NCBI GenBank assembly: GCA_030762175.1
Contig: CM060843.1
Span: 118,722,869 to 118,786,868, forward strand
Direction: 5' to 3'
Source: Metallyticus violacea
Lineage: Eukaryota > Arthropoda > Insecta > Mantodea > Metallyticidae
DNA length: 64,000 nucleotides
Of the stretch, positions 23,001 through 35,809 are shown one piece after another. The translations under genes were made by a program, and so were the position numbers. The notes below the pieces were generated by a model. That model was not told the DNA's origin, did no database searches, and was given only the letters and a program-made list of their open reading frames with translations. Each line of letters begins with the position of its first letter. Position 1 is the stretch's first letter.

Positions 23001-26000
23001 ATCGGGCGTATTCCAGAGGGCAAGGTTTTGAAAGTAAGTTTCCGATCCATATCCAAAACCTTTCTAATATAAACCCTTTTGAACTACAACAATTTATGAT
23101 TAATTATCTGAAATTGTTTCATGGCCTATTCTAGGTACACTGATTTTGTTTATATAAATTTTGTTCAAATTTTACGAGTAAATAAATAGTACACCTTAAT
23201 TAACACTCTATATACCGAAAGCAATATCTGAATATTTCCGCCGTCTGCAATGCTCTTGACAACTGAAAATAAAATAACGTGTGAGCTGACAAAGTTTATA
23301 ATTAAAACCCTATAATGTACAGTTACTTGACAATGGCTATTAACTAACTTGTGCTTTGTATAGCCTCTGGTTGCGGTACGGAGAAGCCAGAAAATATGCT
23401 TATACTGTAATAAACCACTAGACCTCAACCCAATGGGCAAATAAAGCATAAAAATAAGAGATTCACAGAATTAAACACATACGCTTGCCTATGTAAATCT
23501 CCATTTACTTCTGGCCTATGTCTGCCTTTCCTTCCGAGTTTTTATTGATTTTTTCACTCCACCATGTATGGGCCCTATGGTTATGAGTAAGGCAGCCGGA
23601 GAGTCTTAGATTAATGTCGAGGCGGTGTATCCGAATAGCAAGAGCATTATTAAGTTTATTGAAGAAAATTCTACACATACAAAAAACTGTAAAAGGTTTT
23701 GGTGATTATGAAATGAGTGCTTCATCTACTATATAAGCATTGAGATCAACTGGTATCGTTCTTATTCTATTATTAAGAGAAGGTAATAAGAAGATAAGAT
23801 TATCCTTACGCCAAAATGAAATTCTAGAATTTTATGCAAATGAACGGGCACTATATTGCATATTGCAAAATTTCCGTAATTCACACATTACAACGTAATG
23901 GAAACTTCTCTGAGTACAAAGTTTTCGTGCGATGAGATTTTTTTTTTTGTTCTGTAAATATGTAGGTTTACTCGTACATTTATAATATTAACTTATAAGC
24001 TGTTGAGACCATCAGGTCTTCTCTTTTGCACTGCCAATATATTTACAATGCATATTACAAATAATATATCCAATACTTTGATAAAAAATAAGTTAAACGA
24101 ATTATAAGTAACCCTATTGCAAAATAACTAAGTACCCTAACCACTAGCAAAAAATACTGACGATCACAATTAACAAATAAAAGTTACAATAGTTAGTTGA
24201 TATAATAGTAACGTTATAAAAATACTCCTAAGACACATTAAGTAAGTAGTTCAGTAGGAAGAAAAACATTGCACTAAAATAGGCTTGAGTATCAACAGCA
24301 ATATGTTAAAGGTCAGACTGCAAGAGGAAGAATATGAAGTAGTTCCGATAGTAAAGAGTGTTGTTGTGATTTGGTATTCAGACATTTAATGAAAATGATA
24401 TGCCAAGTAACTTGGGGTGAGATGTAAAGGATCCGATAAAGTAAGATGAGAGAGATAAAAGTTCTTCGTTTCTTAAGACGGAATCAGGATAATCGTTTGA
24501 GAGATGGAGTAATATCGACGAATGTTGTATATGTAACATATGCAAAGGTTATGAACACGTTGAAACTTCGGGGTTAAGTTGGCACCGAGATCAGAACTAC
24601 AATAAAATGTAGTAATTGACATGAGGCATCAAAAGCGTTGTACAAGAATCTTTTTCAGGTAAAAAACAAATAAATTGTTAAGGTTTTAACGTGTGTATTA
24701 TTGAAAATATTTTATTTATATCCTACAAAGTGAATATTCAATTTTGGTTTATATTCAAATGTATACATAGGTTTTTATTGACACAATAAATCGGATTATA
24801 GCAGTGAAAATTTTTACTGAAGATAAATTTAGAAGTTTTAATTATTTGATGATGCAATACAATTGTTTGCAACAGTTGAAACATTTTTTGTCCATGTTAG
24901 TATGAAAACTCGTTGAGTCTTGCTAGAGCTCTGTTAATCTCCTCATTGTGACAATGAATTTAGATCGTCATTGTTAGGGTAATCTCCATACTGTTTTATT
25001 GAGTCTGGATTAATATTAATATTATTAATACAAATTGAGAAAATAGTCGGGTCCCCGCCATCTTATCTCGCCAAGAGGAAGAACTGTTTATTATTGACGA
25101 TTATATACAGGTCACATGTTCTAATACATTGAATGCTCTAGGCTTAACTGTTAACGTCGGAGGAATAAATGTTTTGCTCAAGTAGCGCTAATATTGTGGC
25201 TTATAGCCTAGATTTAGCGCCATTTCAAAACATTAAACGTAAATTTACAGTATGTGATTAAGTTTTCCCTCCTTTCTTGATGATGAAAAAAGGTTTTAAA
25301 AGTTTCCTCACTGTAATAGAAGTATTACCTTCCGGTTTATATTACAATCAAGGCGTGTCTCCATGTTACATTGTGAATCTGGTTTACATCCAATTCAGCA
25401 GTTTCACGAGAGTCCAGATCTGTTGCGACACGCTTTTCCTTCAAGTACGCCTCATAGAAAGAAATCTGGTAAAATAAGTTCAGGGACCATGGCGAGCAAA
25501 TTTCCTTATCAACGACAATATCCTCAAAGAAGAAAGCAATGCTGACATTGGAGGTGTGGCAGGTGCTCTGAAAATAGTTAGTACGGAGATTTTGTTGTCC
25601 GAGTTGATTCACAAACTTATATGCAACACTTAATGTAGACTTTATATCTGCGATTCTGTAAAGGATAAAGACGTCAATAATTACGACAACGTGTTTGAGA
25701 ATAGCGTACATCATGAAGTATCTTATTAGTCCATATACGGGAATTCGCGGGAAGATCTTTCCCACTTAGGTAGAATTAATTTTTGTAAAAAAATCACACG
25801 TTGATCATTACTCTCGGATGTGCAGTGTAAAACTGATGGAATAAAGGACAATAGAAGGCGGCCATTGGTTGATTCACCTAGTATTGCAATTTTCTTATCT
25901 GTAGTTTAATCTTTTCATACTCTTGGCTATGCATGCGGTCCTTTTAACCGTTACATTTGTATATTATTCGGTATTGCGATAAAGGCCAACAAACAAACAT

Positions 26001-26013
26001 TAAGATATACATT
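23001..26013. other. AT-rich DNA, no assigned feature
   Basis: Contains the longest open frame of the window: 142 codons on the minus strand at 25337-25765, with a 66-codon frame opposite. I recognise no domain in it and see no flanking repeat. A long run of T lies at about 23938-23948. Confidence 0.5.
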
Positions 26014-26415
26014 GTAATAATAGCCCTTATCTCATATATGAAATCTATACATTGAGCCTACTAGATTTATACGATTTAAAACGTGTTACCAATGAATATT
26101 TATTTGAATTGAACACTAAAGCCATTACCTAACATTATAAGCATGTGCAAATGAACTTAATAAATTTATATGATTAAAACATATTATTAATGAATGTTTT
26201 GAGTTTTAAATCGAATATTATGGCCTTTATCTTACGTAATAACATACGTAAATGAACTTCTTAAATTAACACAACTAAATAGCTATTACTGTTAAATGTT
26301 TGTGACTTTATATTGAGCATTATGTCTTTTACCTAATATGAAACATATGCAAATAAACTTGCTAAATTAATATAATAAAACAACTGCTAACAGTGCTTAG
26401 GGCCTTAAATCGGAT
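26014..26415. repeat. diverged tandem array, four units of about 101 bp
   Basis: Four units begin near 26014, 26115, 26215 and 26317. Each starts with a form of ATTATGGCCTTTATCTTA, followed by an ACATATGCAAATGAACTT block, then TAAATTxATATxATTAAAAC, then AATGxxTxTTGAxxTTxAATCGAA. Pairwise identity looks moderate, so the array is old. A partial extra unit may precede it (about 25960-26013, GATAAAGGCC). It is AT-rich with no coding sense. Confidence 0.75.
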
Positions 26416-26465
26416 ATTTTCCGTTTCAAAAGTTTATGATATGCTTTGGTGACATTGACACAGGG

Positions 26466-26486
26466 AAAAAAAAAAAAAAAAAAAAA
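26466..26486. repeat. poly-A tract, 21 A
   Basis: An uninterrupted A run lies between the tandem array and the transposase remnant. No SINE or LINE body ends here in the right orientation that I can see. Confidence 0.9.
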
Positions 26487-26529
26487 CACGAGATTCAGAA
26501 ATTACTGTAACTTTTTGAAACCACAGAAA

Positions 26530-26835
26530 CTCGGCGGTGGATTTTCCATCAGAATGAGGCGACATGTCACGCCTTCAACACATATGGCTGAGCTTGAATA
26601 GTCCTTCCCAGAAAGAGTCATTTCACGAATCTTTCGGCGTCCAACTTCTCCCGATTTTTATTTCATCACACGTTTCATTCCGGGATCAAATAGGGCAAAT
26701 GAAGAGATAGCAAACGTTGAGTATTTATGACAGAATCCTAAGAAGTATCTCCTCGAGTTTTGGCTGCTACATTTAAACATATCAAGACTTCACGTTAGAG
26801 CACCAGCACAGGCAGGTCATTGCAAAATGTTTTTT
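26530..26835 (+). pseudogene. C-terminal part of an IS630/DDE-type transposase, catalytic Asp mutated
   Basis: The + strand encodes WIFHQNEATCH: the expected form is WxFQQDGAxxH, so the catalytic Asp has become Asn (AAT, 26553-26555). Then MAELE, SFPERVISRIFRRPTSPDF (expected FPxRxISRxxWPPRSPDLTP), a damaged LWG region, EEIANVEYL, and a C-terminal GRSLQNVF with a stop near 26.83 kb (expected GxHFEHL). One frameshift separates the first two blocks. It belongs to the same broad family as the remnants at 3.5 and 21.6 kb. Confidence 0.6.
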
Positions 26836-28995
26836 AATCTGGCTAATTGTTATTGCTACTTTTCGAGTTACACACCTGTAGAAATAAATGCTCATAGAAA
26901 CAATAAAGATGTAGAAAACAGTCTACAATATGTGAAATTAAGAACAGCATACGTATGCCAATTACCTTAGATTGCCTAGAAAGGACACAAAAACGGCATT
27001 GCAGAAAAAGAACTAAATAATTCTTCTTGCATTACATTTATCATTTTGGCGCTGCAATAGCCTCAGCAGCTCTGGACAACCTACTATGAACTTGAAATAA
27101 ACCTATAAAACGCATGCTACTAATGAACGAAGAAAGAGTGTGTATCTCCATGTATTTCACTGCTGGACTTTAATTTTATGAATTATGACTTTGAGTAAAG
27201 TGAGTTAAAGTAGCCACATAGCCCCGTCTCGCTTTGTTTACTTTGCCGCATTACTCTGGCTTTGTTCGGACATATATGGTCTAGTGGCAAAGTTAGCCGA
27301 GAGTTTCAATGCGGCTTCTAACTTGTGGGAACTTATCGTGGAAAGCAAATAATAAACCTAAAATTTAACGCCCTTGCTTTGCCACTGTATGCCCTACAAG
27401 GTAAATTTCAATGACATGTGGGTTTACATACCAAGTAAAGACAAAACGGGCACCTGTATAGCCTGGCAAATGCAGAATGTGGTATGGAGCAATCTTCTAT
27501 TGGCTTCATATTAAAGAGATATTCACATTTTGTACAAATTGAACTTTGCTATCTGATTTAGTATATTATTTCTCACTTTTATAGGGCGAGAGAAATGGCG
27601 ATAGCAGACTTTGAACAGAAAATTCATGATGTTCACCACCTGCTCCTCAAGCAATGCGAACAATTTGAGCAAGTTATAATGCATGAAACATTTCCAGAAA
27701 AGAGATCGTATTGATTAAGGCGTTTGCAAGCATTACATGATTATTTCAGATGGTCTTTTGAGGTTCTGCGATTGGTTTGAATTTGATCCTGACTTTTTGA
27801 AACCATTTTATGAGCCGATGAGCCCTAATTTATTCTAAAACCTAAATACTCCTAGCGTAACTGTTTAGGATAGCATTTGGAGTGTAGGGTCATGGGAACA
27901 TGCATTTTTGAATGGCCAATTGCAAACATCAGCTTTAGATATTTCAGAAGGCGCTTCCTCCAGAACTTGAAAACATTTTTTTTTTTTTTCGTCCAGAAGC
28001 AGTTGGTATGGTAACAGAAGGCAGTACCGCCTCTTTACGGTTTAGAGTTGAGGCACTTCTAAAACAAGTCATTCCTTCCATAAGCAGATAAAATGTCGTG
28101 ACATAACAAATTGCCACTCAGTTTATGTGAATTTTGCTTTGGAATATGGCTAAATATAAAGTTTGGACTCAAAAACACGTTGTCTGAATCACTTGACTTA
28201 ATAGTTCTTTCACAACTTAGAAGAAAATGTCAGTGATGTTCTGCCAATTACGAATCCATACCCATATACCCTGACCTGTGTGTGGAGAATCAGGATGTGC
28301 TTAAAAAAATAATAATAAAAAACTTTCTAAAGAAATGTACAATAAAATAAAATAAAATGAAACTGCCACTCTTACAAGGAAAATCCTGGGGTTCGATGAA
28401 ACAAAATTGCACCGAAATTCAGTCATAGCCCATTTATTTATCTACCTCTGAAATAAATCGTGATATGAATTTTTCTGTAAAGTGCCGGAGTTACTCAATA
28501 GGGAGTTCCGTTTAGTCATTCTTTGGTCGGATTCGAACAAACAAATGCAAACCAAAATTCAGTTTTATTGTCATAATTTTATGTGATATTAAAATACCAC
28601 AAGAAAAAAATGCAACTGCATTAACAAACCGAAAGCTTTAATAACCAATGCTATACTATAGAATAAGCACAGCTAGCCGTAAAATGTGGAACACACATTT
28701 GATAGACTTGTGTGCTCTACCTCTTAATTTACCTGAAATATGTGCCGAGAAAGAATAGGGTTAAGATACATTATGAAATAACCATATTCCTTTTTCTCCT
28801 TCTTATCCTTCCCTTCAATGATCAATTACTTCAATTCCAGTAGTCAGTGTTCAGAACGACCTTTATTTATTATAACTTTATTTTTGTGCAGTGTAAAAAT
28901 AATAAAAGTAGTCCATGTCACGGTCATTTTCATGATATTGTAGCTTACGCTTTCAGCACATTCTTGTTATTTTTATTAAAGGATTACTTTATTTA
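26836..28995. other. no gene assigned
   Basis: A stretch at 27580-28100 has longer readable segments on the + strand but many stops, and I could not assign it. An AATAA-type short repeat lies at about 28340-28360. Confidence 0.5.
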
Positions 28996-29150
28996 TTAAC
29001 AACACTCTTTATCATCTTTGATCATTAGCATCTCATTGATTTTAGGGCGTGAAACGGCCGATAATTTTTTCTTAAGGTCTATTTTTTTCACACTTGACAT
29101 TCTTTTACATGCCATACAGCACACTCCGCGGTTATACTACTTACAAAGGA
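28996..29150 (-). repeat. SINE-B copy B4, 3' half, heavily decayed
   Basis: The + strand shows ATCATCTTTGATCATTAGCA, GGGCGTGAAACGGCCGATAA, a decayed TTTGCTCAGAGG block, TTGACATTCTTTTACATGCC and a residual TTACTTACAAAGGAA. This is the SINE-B body in reverse. The tRNA head is not recognisable, so it is 5'-truncated or decayed. Confidence 0.75.
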
Positions 29151-30466
29151 AATGTTTTAATGTATAATTAAAACGACTGTACAAAAGTTATATCAAGGAC
29201 AAGAACCAAATTAGAAATTGCAGTTTCATCGCATTTAATGTTATTTCAAATATTGTTCTAAGTTCATTGAACTTCTTCCTTTAGTTTTCATTGATTCGCC
29301 GTTACAAAAGAGGGTTCAAATAGTTACGAGCCCATAATCATAGATGCAACCCATGTACAAAAGGAAAAGGAATGCATTTTACAATACATGGCATCCAATG
29401 CAATTCTAAGAGAACAACAAGGATTATCTAAGGAAAAAAGAGTGTTATGCACTATTTAATGACATTTGTTAAAAGATATCTTAAATTTGCTTTTGATTTT
29501 AGTTATTAATTTTGTCCGCTCATGTGAAGTTTTACGTTTCCGCTACTAAGCCGAGATTCCCGTGGTTCATTTCCGCTTGTGACAGGAAGCAGATTCAGGC
29601 AACGACGTTCAAGAGGTTTGGGGAAAAGGAATTGAAATGCGGAAGCCGTCTACTGCGGCATGCTTAATGACAGAGATGCAAATTACTATGTGGAAATATA
29701 ACTAAAAACTTATAGATTATGCAGAATCGCTAAACTATCACAGGGGTAAATTATATTTAAAATTTTGAGACTGAAATGTAATTAAAATATTCCTCTGATT
29801 TATGTTCAACCATTGAATGTGCTTATTTAAAGTTATGCTTTAAGTAAAACTCACAATTCTGTACTGTTTTCAGTCCTAATGATATTGCTCTAGCTCCAAG
29901 GGAGAAGTGCTGCCCTATTGGAGTAATGAAATCGAGGGGACCTCATCGCAGCCTCTGACATAGCTATGTCTTTTCATACATTAACGGAGAGTTTAATCTT
30001 CAAAGTAACAATATAGCATAAGCAGGTTTTATTTTTACACTTGTTAGAATATTTGGCAACAAAGGTACTCACATTTTCTTCTCATTTAGCCGTAAAACTC
30101 GATGAATTCTGAAGTTCTGAAGCTATAAAAGATAGAATGGAATTCAGTTGCATAGTTTTATGGGTTGATTTCCATACTATAAATAGAACAGCACTTTCTA
30201 ATAGCATTTTGACGGTTGACGTATTTTTGATTTAAAAAAAAAATTGTGTTTTCTTTAATGAGCTGTAATATTTTAATGGACCGAAACTCATACATTCCGT
30301 AATTGACAGACAAAGACAAATAGAACAAAGACTATTTTTAAATCTAGAAGCGTTTTTATTAAGTCACCTGCGTTTTATATGAATAATTTGGGTTCGTAAA
30401 AATATATTTTGCACCACTGAACTTAATGTTCACAGCGTTGATGTTAACGTTAAAAATGTGAGCAAA
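29151..30466. other. AT-rich DNA, nothing recognised
   Basis: A GC-richer patch at about 29520-29670 shows no motif. Confidence 0.6.
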
Positions 30467-30750
30467 TTTTTTTTTTGACTAGTGTTTACCGCCCGGTTTT
30501 ACTACAGGCGCACCATAGGCAGTGGACACTGATGATGCATGAGATGAAATGATAAATTGGTAAGGATATTTTTTTTTAAAGGGTGGAAGCGTTTCAGGCC
30601 TAAGTTTAGGGTACTCTTTGCCAGTAATGAGGACTGAGGAAAACCTGGGAAAAAAAAAATCAGTCAGGGAGGATGGTCCTAGTGGGATTCGAACCCCAGA
30701 CCTCTCGCTCACGAGTCCGCGCCTTAACAACCTCGGGCCACCCATGGCAG
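30467..30750 (-). repeat. SINE-A copy A4, near full length
   Basis: The T-rich tail is at 30467-30476. The body runs in reverse to the head, where GGGATTCGAACCCC (reverse box B) and TCACGAGTCCGCGCCTTAAC (reverse of the box A/anticodon region) are well kept. The GGCAAATGCC core segment is lost: the sequence goes from GGGTACTCTTTGCCAG straight to TAATGAGGACTGAGGAAAAC, an internal deletion. Confidence 0.9.
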
Positions 30751-32944
30751 TAAATGCTTTTGCTCAATAAGGTTATGGAAACAAAAACACAAATTTAGTA
30801 TTTATATAATTATATTCTTTAGTATCTTAAATATTCTAAATTTATAACTTAATCCTGTAGAACGTTAAGCAGCGTTGTCATATGCTTTGAGATAAATCTA
30901 TTTATATGCTTGAAAATCTATATATTATTAAGAATGTTATTCTTAAAAAATTTAGAAGATAGAAATAAAGATACATAGCCTTTTTGTTCTTCTTATTAAA
31001 CTCTATTACAAGTTTTATTAACGACATTGATTTTCCATTCTTCATATGACGCATGATGGAATGTTCGCGTTCTTTTTCAAAGTTTTTTTTTATTGAATAA
31101 TCTAGCAAGACAAATTGTTTTACACAAACAGCAGACAATGTTATTAAGATTTAAAATATAACAGAAAGTAATTGTCTACGATACATACAGTAGAATAAAC
31201 TTTCTATTTTGATAACGAAAGCATATCTCGCTAATTTTCTACAGAAATTGTGAGAAAATGTACGTATTAGAAATATGGTGCAAGCAACCTCCCTCTGATG
31301 TTATAGCATTTATGTTAAATATATCACCATATTTACTAAAATATATCATATGCAGAGGATGCTTGAAGTGTTTACTTCTACATGAATCACTATGCTATTT
31401 GGTTCATATACCTCTGGTATCTGCTCAGAAGTAAAAATTGAAAAATGGATGCCTAATGCTATTGGTTACAAAACATCATTCTTCTTCTGTAAGCATTTCT
31501 CTTTCTGCAACTTTGATACTATATGGTAAGTAGCAGTTTTGAACAGTGTTAAGTCTTTTAACACTGCTTTATGATGAAGATATGTTCGATTTAAGCTATT
31601 GTTGAATTATTCTTATCAGGTTTTGTTCATTTTAATTCCTCGTAACATATAACAACACACATTAGAGCAGTACACTTGTAAATAGAAATGCGTGCATATT
31701 TTTCTTAAGACAAAGTGATAAAATGTTATGGATAAAATACATCTATAAATATAAAGAAAATATGCCAAGTGAAATGTTGTTTTATTAAGAGACGCAATGT
31801 CAATAAAAAGAACCATCACGATTCCCCTGGAGCTCTTCAATTCAATGCATGATACTAAATGACACTGTTATTTGTTAAATGTGACCAACCATGCATTATA
31901 TTTCACTACAGAATAAATAAAAATAATGTAATATATATTCATAGTAATTTCTTTGTACTAACTATAGCAAAATATTTAATGAAGCGACATCATGAATAAT
32001 TTGTTTATAAACCGCGCTATTTACAAATTGACGTTGTTTGTCTACATTCGAAATAAATAGTTGAAATTGGCTGTTATAGCATAATCATCACTGCAACACT
32101 TGAACTTAGCTATTAAAAGCACATACAAGCATTTGATTTTTAGTTGTGCAGTGCTACCATGCAATTGATGCACAAAATAGCATCCTTGAAAGTCTTGCAA
32201 TCAGAAAAATGTGAAATATATGATTGTAATATAAATGTTAACATAATATCTATCATTCTTTATAAAAAGTATCTCCAAATGAATTTCATGAAAGATATGG
32301 TTAAAATGTAATAAATTGCCAATATTTTCCAAAAAATTCGCTTTAAAAGAAAAAAGCACCTAACTAAATGTTTTTATTCATCATAAAGAAACATTCTATG
32401 CAAGGAATGTTGAAAAGTTATGAGTGGCCTTTATTCTGTACATTATCTGCTTGAGGCTCTTCTGTAAGAATGAAAATGTTAAAAAATGTTTTAAACAAAA
32501 GCCTTTGTATGACTTTTTTCCATTTAGATAAATTATATATATAAACTCATGAATTAATCGCGCATTCGGTATAAGAATATAATTATTTGCAACCAATTAC
32601 AATTATCTATCGCCAATTTATTGTTTTTGCTTTATCACTTTCATTTTATTGTTTCCACGTGAAAAATGTTCATGCAAATTCGTCAGAACAGCGCACTGAA
32701 ATATCCTTATAGCTTCTTTGGCCTAAATATAAAGTGTGCACTAGAAATCAATAATCAACATGGCAGGCAATTGAAAAAAGTTTTGCTGAGACGTCAGATA
32801 CACAATTTACCTTTATTTATAATTCAAATCTCCAAGTCATAAAATACTAAGGAAAATAGAAATAGTGTATGGAACCAGTAACCATTGTTATTTAATTTTC
32901 AAAAATGTGTGTTAATAATTATAATTTTAATTAATGTTATTATT
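30751..32944. other. AT-rich DNA, nothing recognised
   Basis: Open frames near 30902-31138, 31616-31840 and 32396-32596 (minus) have AT-biased composition and no domain. Confidence 0.6.
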
Positions 32945-33226
32945 GCCATGGGTGGCCGAGATCGTTAAGGCGCGGACTCGTCAGCGGGAGGTCTGGGGTT
33001 CGAATCCCGCCAGGACCATCCTCCCTGACTGAAGTTCTTTCCAGGTTTTCCTCAGTCCTCATAAATGGCAAATGCCGGGGAGGTACCCTCAACTTAGGCT
33101 TGGAATGTTTCCCTCCTTAAAAAGTCCTTTCCCAATTTATCATTTATCTCGTATACCATTAGTGTTCACCACTTGTGGTGCCTCAGTAGTAAAAACGGGC
33201 GTTAAACACCAAATTAAAAAAATAAT
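32945..33226 (+). repeat. SINE-A copy A5, near full length, best preserved
   Basis: The head is GCCATGGGTGGCCGAGATCG then TTAAGGCGCGGACTCGTCAG. Box B, GGGGTTCGAATCCCGCC, lies at about 32996-33012. The body has CCTCATAAATGGCAAATGCC and GGGGAGGTACC, and the 3' end GTAGTAAAAACGGGCGTTAA ACACC plus an A-rich tail. It is the closest to a consensus in this window, so it may be among the younger SINE-A copies. No clear target-site duplication was found because both flanks are A/T-rich. Confidence 0.93.
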
Positions 33227-34459
33227 AAAGTTATACATAATCATATTTCAGTTTCCTTCAAATTTATATCAAACAGCTTAAATGAAAAATAAAGCAATAT
33301 GTCCCACAAATCCTTTTTAATTTGCTTCATTTGTTTTCGAACTTCGACTGTAAACGGTATTTAAATGGCGGATTGAATATACATAAATGTAAGCGTATAT
33401 TACGGATATATTATTCTATATTTATATTTTTTCGCTATATATTAAAACATGCAAATCGAGCTTCAGATTTTCTCAAGATAAATTCTGAAGCTATCGTTGT
33501 ATTACTACAGATAAAATGGAACATTGACCGATATAATTAGCACACAAACAGCAGTCTATCGTATGGTTATCATAACAGCTAAAATAGTTTTTTTTAGGAA
33601 AAAAATAACATTCATGAAAAAATAAAACTTATAGGATATTCCTCTTCACTATAAAATGAGAGAGAGAAAAAAGATGGAAAACAGAGAAGCAACACTAAAA
33701 GGCAAGGTAATTAATTCCCTTCATCATTAGTCCGTATGAAATATCCTCTCCCATGTAGAACGCTAAAAGCACTGGGCGGGGGGGGGGGACGCTGTTCCTT
33801 TGTGACAGATGAAGGGAAGTTCTGCTAACAGCTTGCTTTTTTTCATCTTTTCTTTTCAGATAGGGATAAAATTTGAATTACATATTTGACAACTTCGAAC
33901 AACATTTAGAGACTTGTCTATCAGAAAAAGAAAATAACAGCATTTTCACATATCAAAGATAAAAAGAAAGGAAATGACTCACTATTGGCAAGGTAAATAA
34001 ACATTAGTTATTTTAATAGTGTGTGTTAAAATTTATTGATTTTTTATGTATATTTATCTCTCTTACTTTGTGAAAATGCGCTATTTTTGTCGCTAAAATT
34101 CACGATTCATGACAGTTTTTATATTTAGTGCACCACGCGTTCTGATATATTGGAGTATATATTTAAACTTTTTTTTTATAATCCAGAAATGTTCTGAGAA
34201 GAAACAATGTTTTAATTATACACCTATGCTTTCTATTCTTTATCCTAAGCAACTTTCATTTATTGCTTAGATTCTGATTCCTTCCATGTTAGATTGAACA
34301 TTTCTAAAAATGTCGTTTCCTTCCTTTTAAATGGCGAGTAGTTTGCTACTGTTGCTTAAGATGTTGAACTTAAACAGATAATGATCAGCATTATGCACTC
34401 AAACTTCAAAATATATGTTAACTGCTCTTGCGAAAATGATCGACTGGAGGCTGGGAACA
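33227..34459. other. AT-rich DNA, nothing recognised
   Basis: Contains a purine-rich stretch at about 33655-33710 and a G run at about 33776-33788. No coding motif was seen. Confidence 0.6.
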
Positions 34460-34461
34460 TA

Positions 34462-35809
34462 CGAGGACCACTCTGAAAGTTTTGAGAATTGGCAGCTGTG
34501 GGCCAATGTGCAAGTTTTCCTAGCTTTAGATTGAAATTGAACGCGCTCGACCAATGCTATGGTGTCAGCACTTTTATGTATATGTACGCGGATGTAACTG
34601 GGCCAGATGCTAAAATGGATCTCAAGCTAGAGAGTTTTCGAGTTTTGGTTAACAACTTCAAAGTCAATTTAGGGGAGCGAGAATCTTGAAATATACTCAT
34701 CATAGGATCGTTGTTCTTCGCAATCCACTGTTTATGGATATTTTTCAGATTTTAGTAAAGGAACGAACTCTCTCGAAAGACCGCGATGGACAGCAAAAAC
34801 AGATTAAAACGGAACGTATGTTGTGGGAAGATCATCGTTGTACATATTATTTGACTTAAGAAGCCCTGAATCAGTAGCAGTTAAAACAAACCTAAAAAAA
34901 CCTTCATGTCAGAAGTATCTGCAGTCAATATATCCCCCTCCACCTTACAGATGGGGGGAGGGTAAAAAGAACGTGTGGATTGGTGCCAAAGAAAGTTTGA
35001 ACAATTTGAATCAGGAAAATCAAATTTAACATCAGACACGTGATGAAAATTAGACATGTCAGAATGAGTAGTCGGAAGCTTTCACGGCCGGAGTCAGACT
35101 TATAACTAGAAGTTTCTTCCGGGCTTAGGAGCTAAGGAGTCCAAGAGACCACGGCTCCTAAGCCCTGAAGACACTTCTAGTTATAAGTATATCAGTATGA
35201 TTCAGAAAGTAAACTGCAATAATCGATCTGGGTCTTCCCAGATGAGGATCCCCAACAAAAACCATTCAAGCGAGAACTGTTGGCAAAGTGAAATTCTGTT
35301 ATTTCTTCTCAGCTAGTACCACATTGTGATAGTTCCACTTAAGGAACAAAAGACTGTCACTACCTTGTGGCACACCACAAAATTCCTGCCCCAGTCTTCA
35401 AGTTACTGAGAACGAAGCGTCCTAATACTGGTGTGCTTGGAATCCTGTTGCAGCACGACAACTCCTCTGCCCACACTGCACCATAAACAATTCATTTTCT
35501 GCAAGAGTCAGAGGGCAAATGTTTCCTCCTTTTCCTTAGAATCCAGTTCTGATTCCATGTGACTCTCTTAATTCTCCAAAATGAAAGAAAAATCCTGATC
35601 AACGATTTGAATTACCTGAAACCATATTAATTTCAAATGAATAATTGCACCTTTCAAAAGAAGTATAGCGTTTAGTATGTATAAAATGTTTTGAGTGGAT
35701 GAAGCTACTGTATAGAATGTAATTCAGAATAATTTGAAAAGTTGCAATGATCACACAGCATTTTTAAAAATGTTGCTACTTTAATTCTCAAAACTTACAC
35801 TGACCCTCA
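34462..35809 (+). mobile_element. mariner-like element with both terminal inverted repeats, inactive
   Basis: The left end reads CGAGGACCACTCTGAAAGTT then TTGAGAATT. The right end has the complement AATTCTCAAAACTTACACTG then ACCCTCA. TA dinucleotides flank both ends (34460-34461 and 35810-35811), the mariner target site. Inside, the + strand encodes FSKGTNSLE near 34.76 kb (linker of the N-terminal domain), a GDETW-like block (Asp GAT 35042-35044, now RDEN*T), then after an insertion YQYDSESKLQ, SIWVFPDEDPQQKPFKRE, and LLQHDNSSAHTA (about 35.45-35.49 kb) with the second catalytic Asp. The length of about 1.35 kb fits mariner plus a 0.12 kb insertion. Stops and frameshifts are frequent, so no transposase can be made. 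Confidence 0.85.
35068..35189. mobile_element. foldback/MITE-like insertion inside the mariner
   Basis: Two 35 nt arms (35098-35132 and 35154-35188) are reverse complements at 33 of 35 positions, with a 21 nt loop. The arms contain CTTATAACTAGAAG and GGGCTTAGGAGC. The insertion falls between the mariner GDETW-like and YQYDSE blocks. Flanking ATGTCAGAATGA (35056-35067) and ATATCAGTATGA (35189-35200) look like a target-site duplication. The left segment GGAAGCTTTCACGGCCGGAG recalls a motif I associate with Penelope-like element ends. That link is from memory and unverified. Confidence 0.65.

Noticed and set aside
27580..28100. Possible Harbinger-type (HARBI1-like) transposase trace on the plus strand
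   Set aside because: A phrase like GSWEHAFLNGQLQ vaguely recalls the GSxHDxxIF region, but no second motif supports it and stops are frequent.
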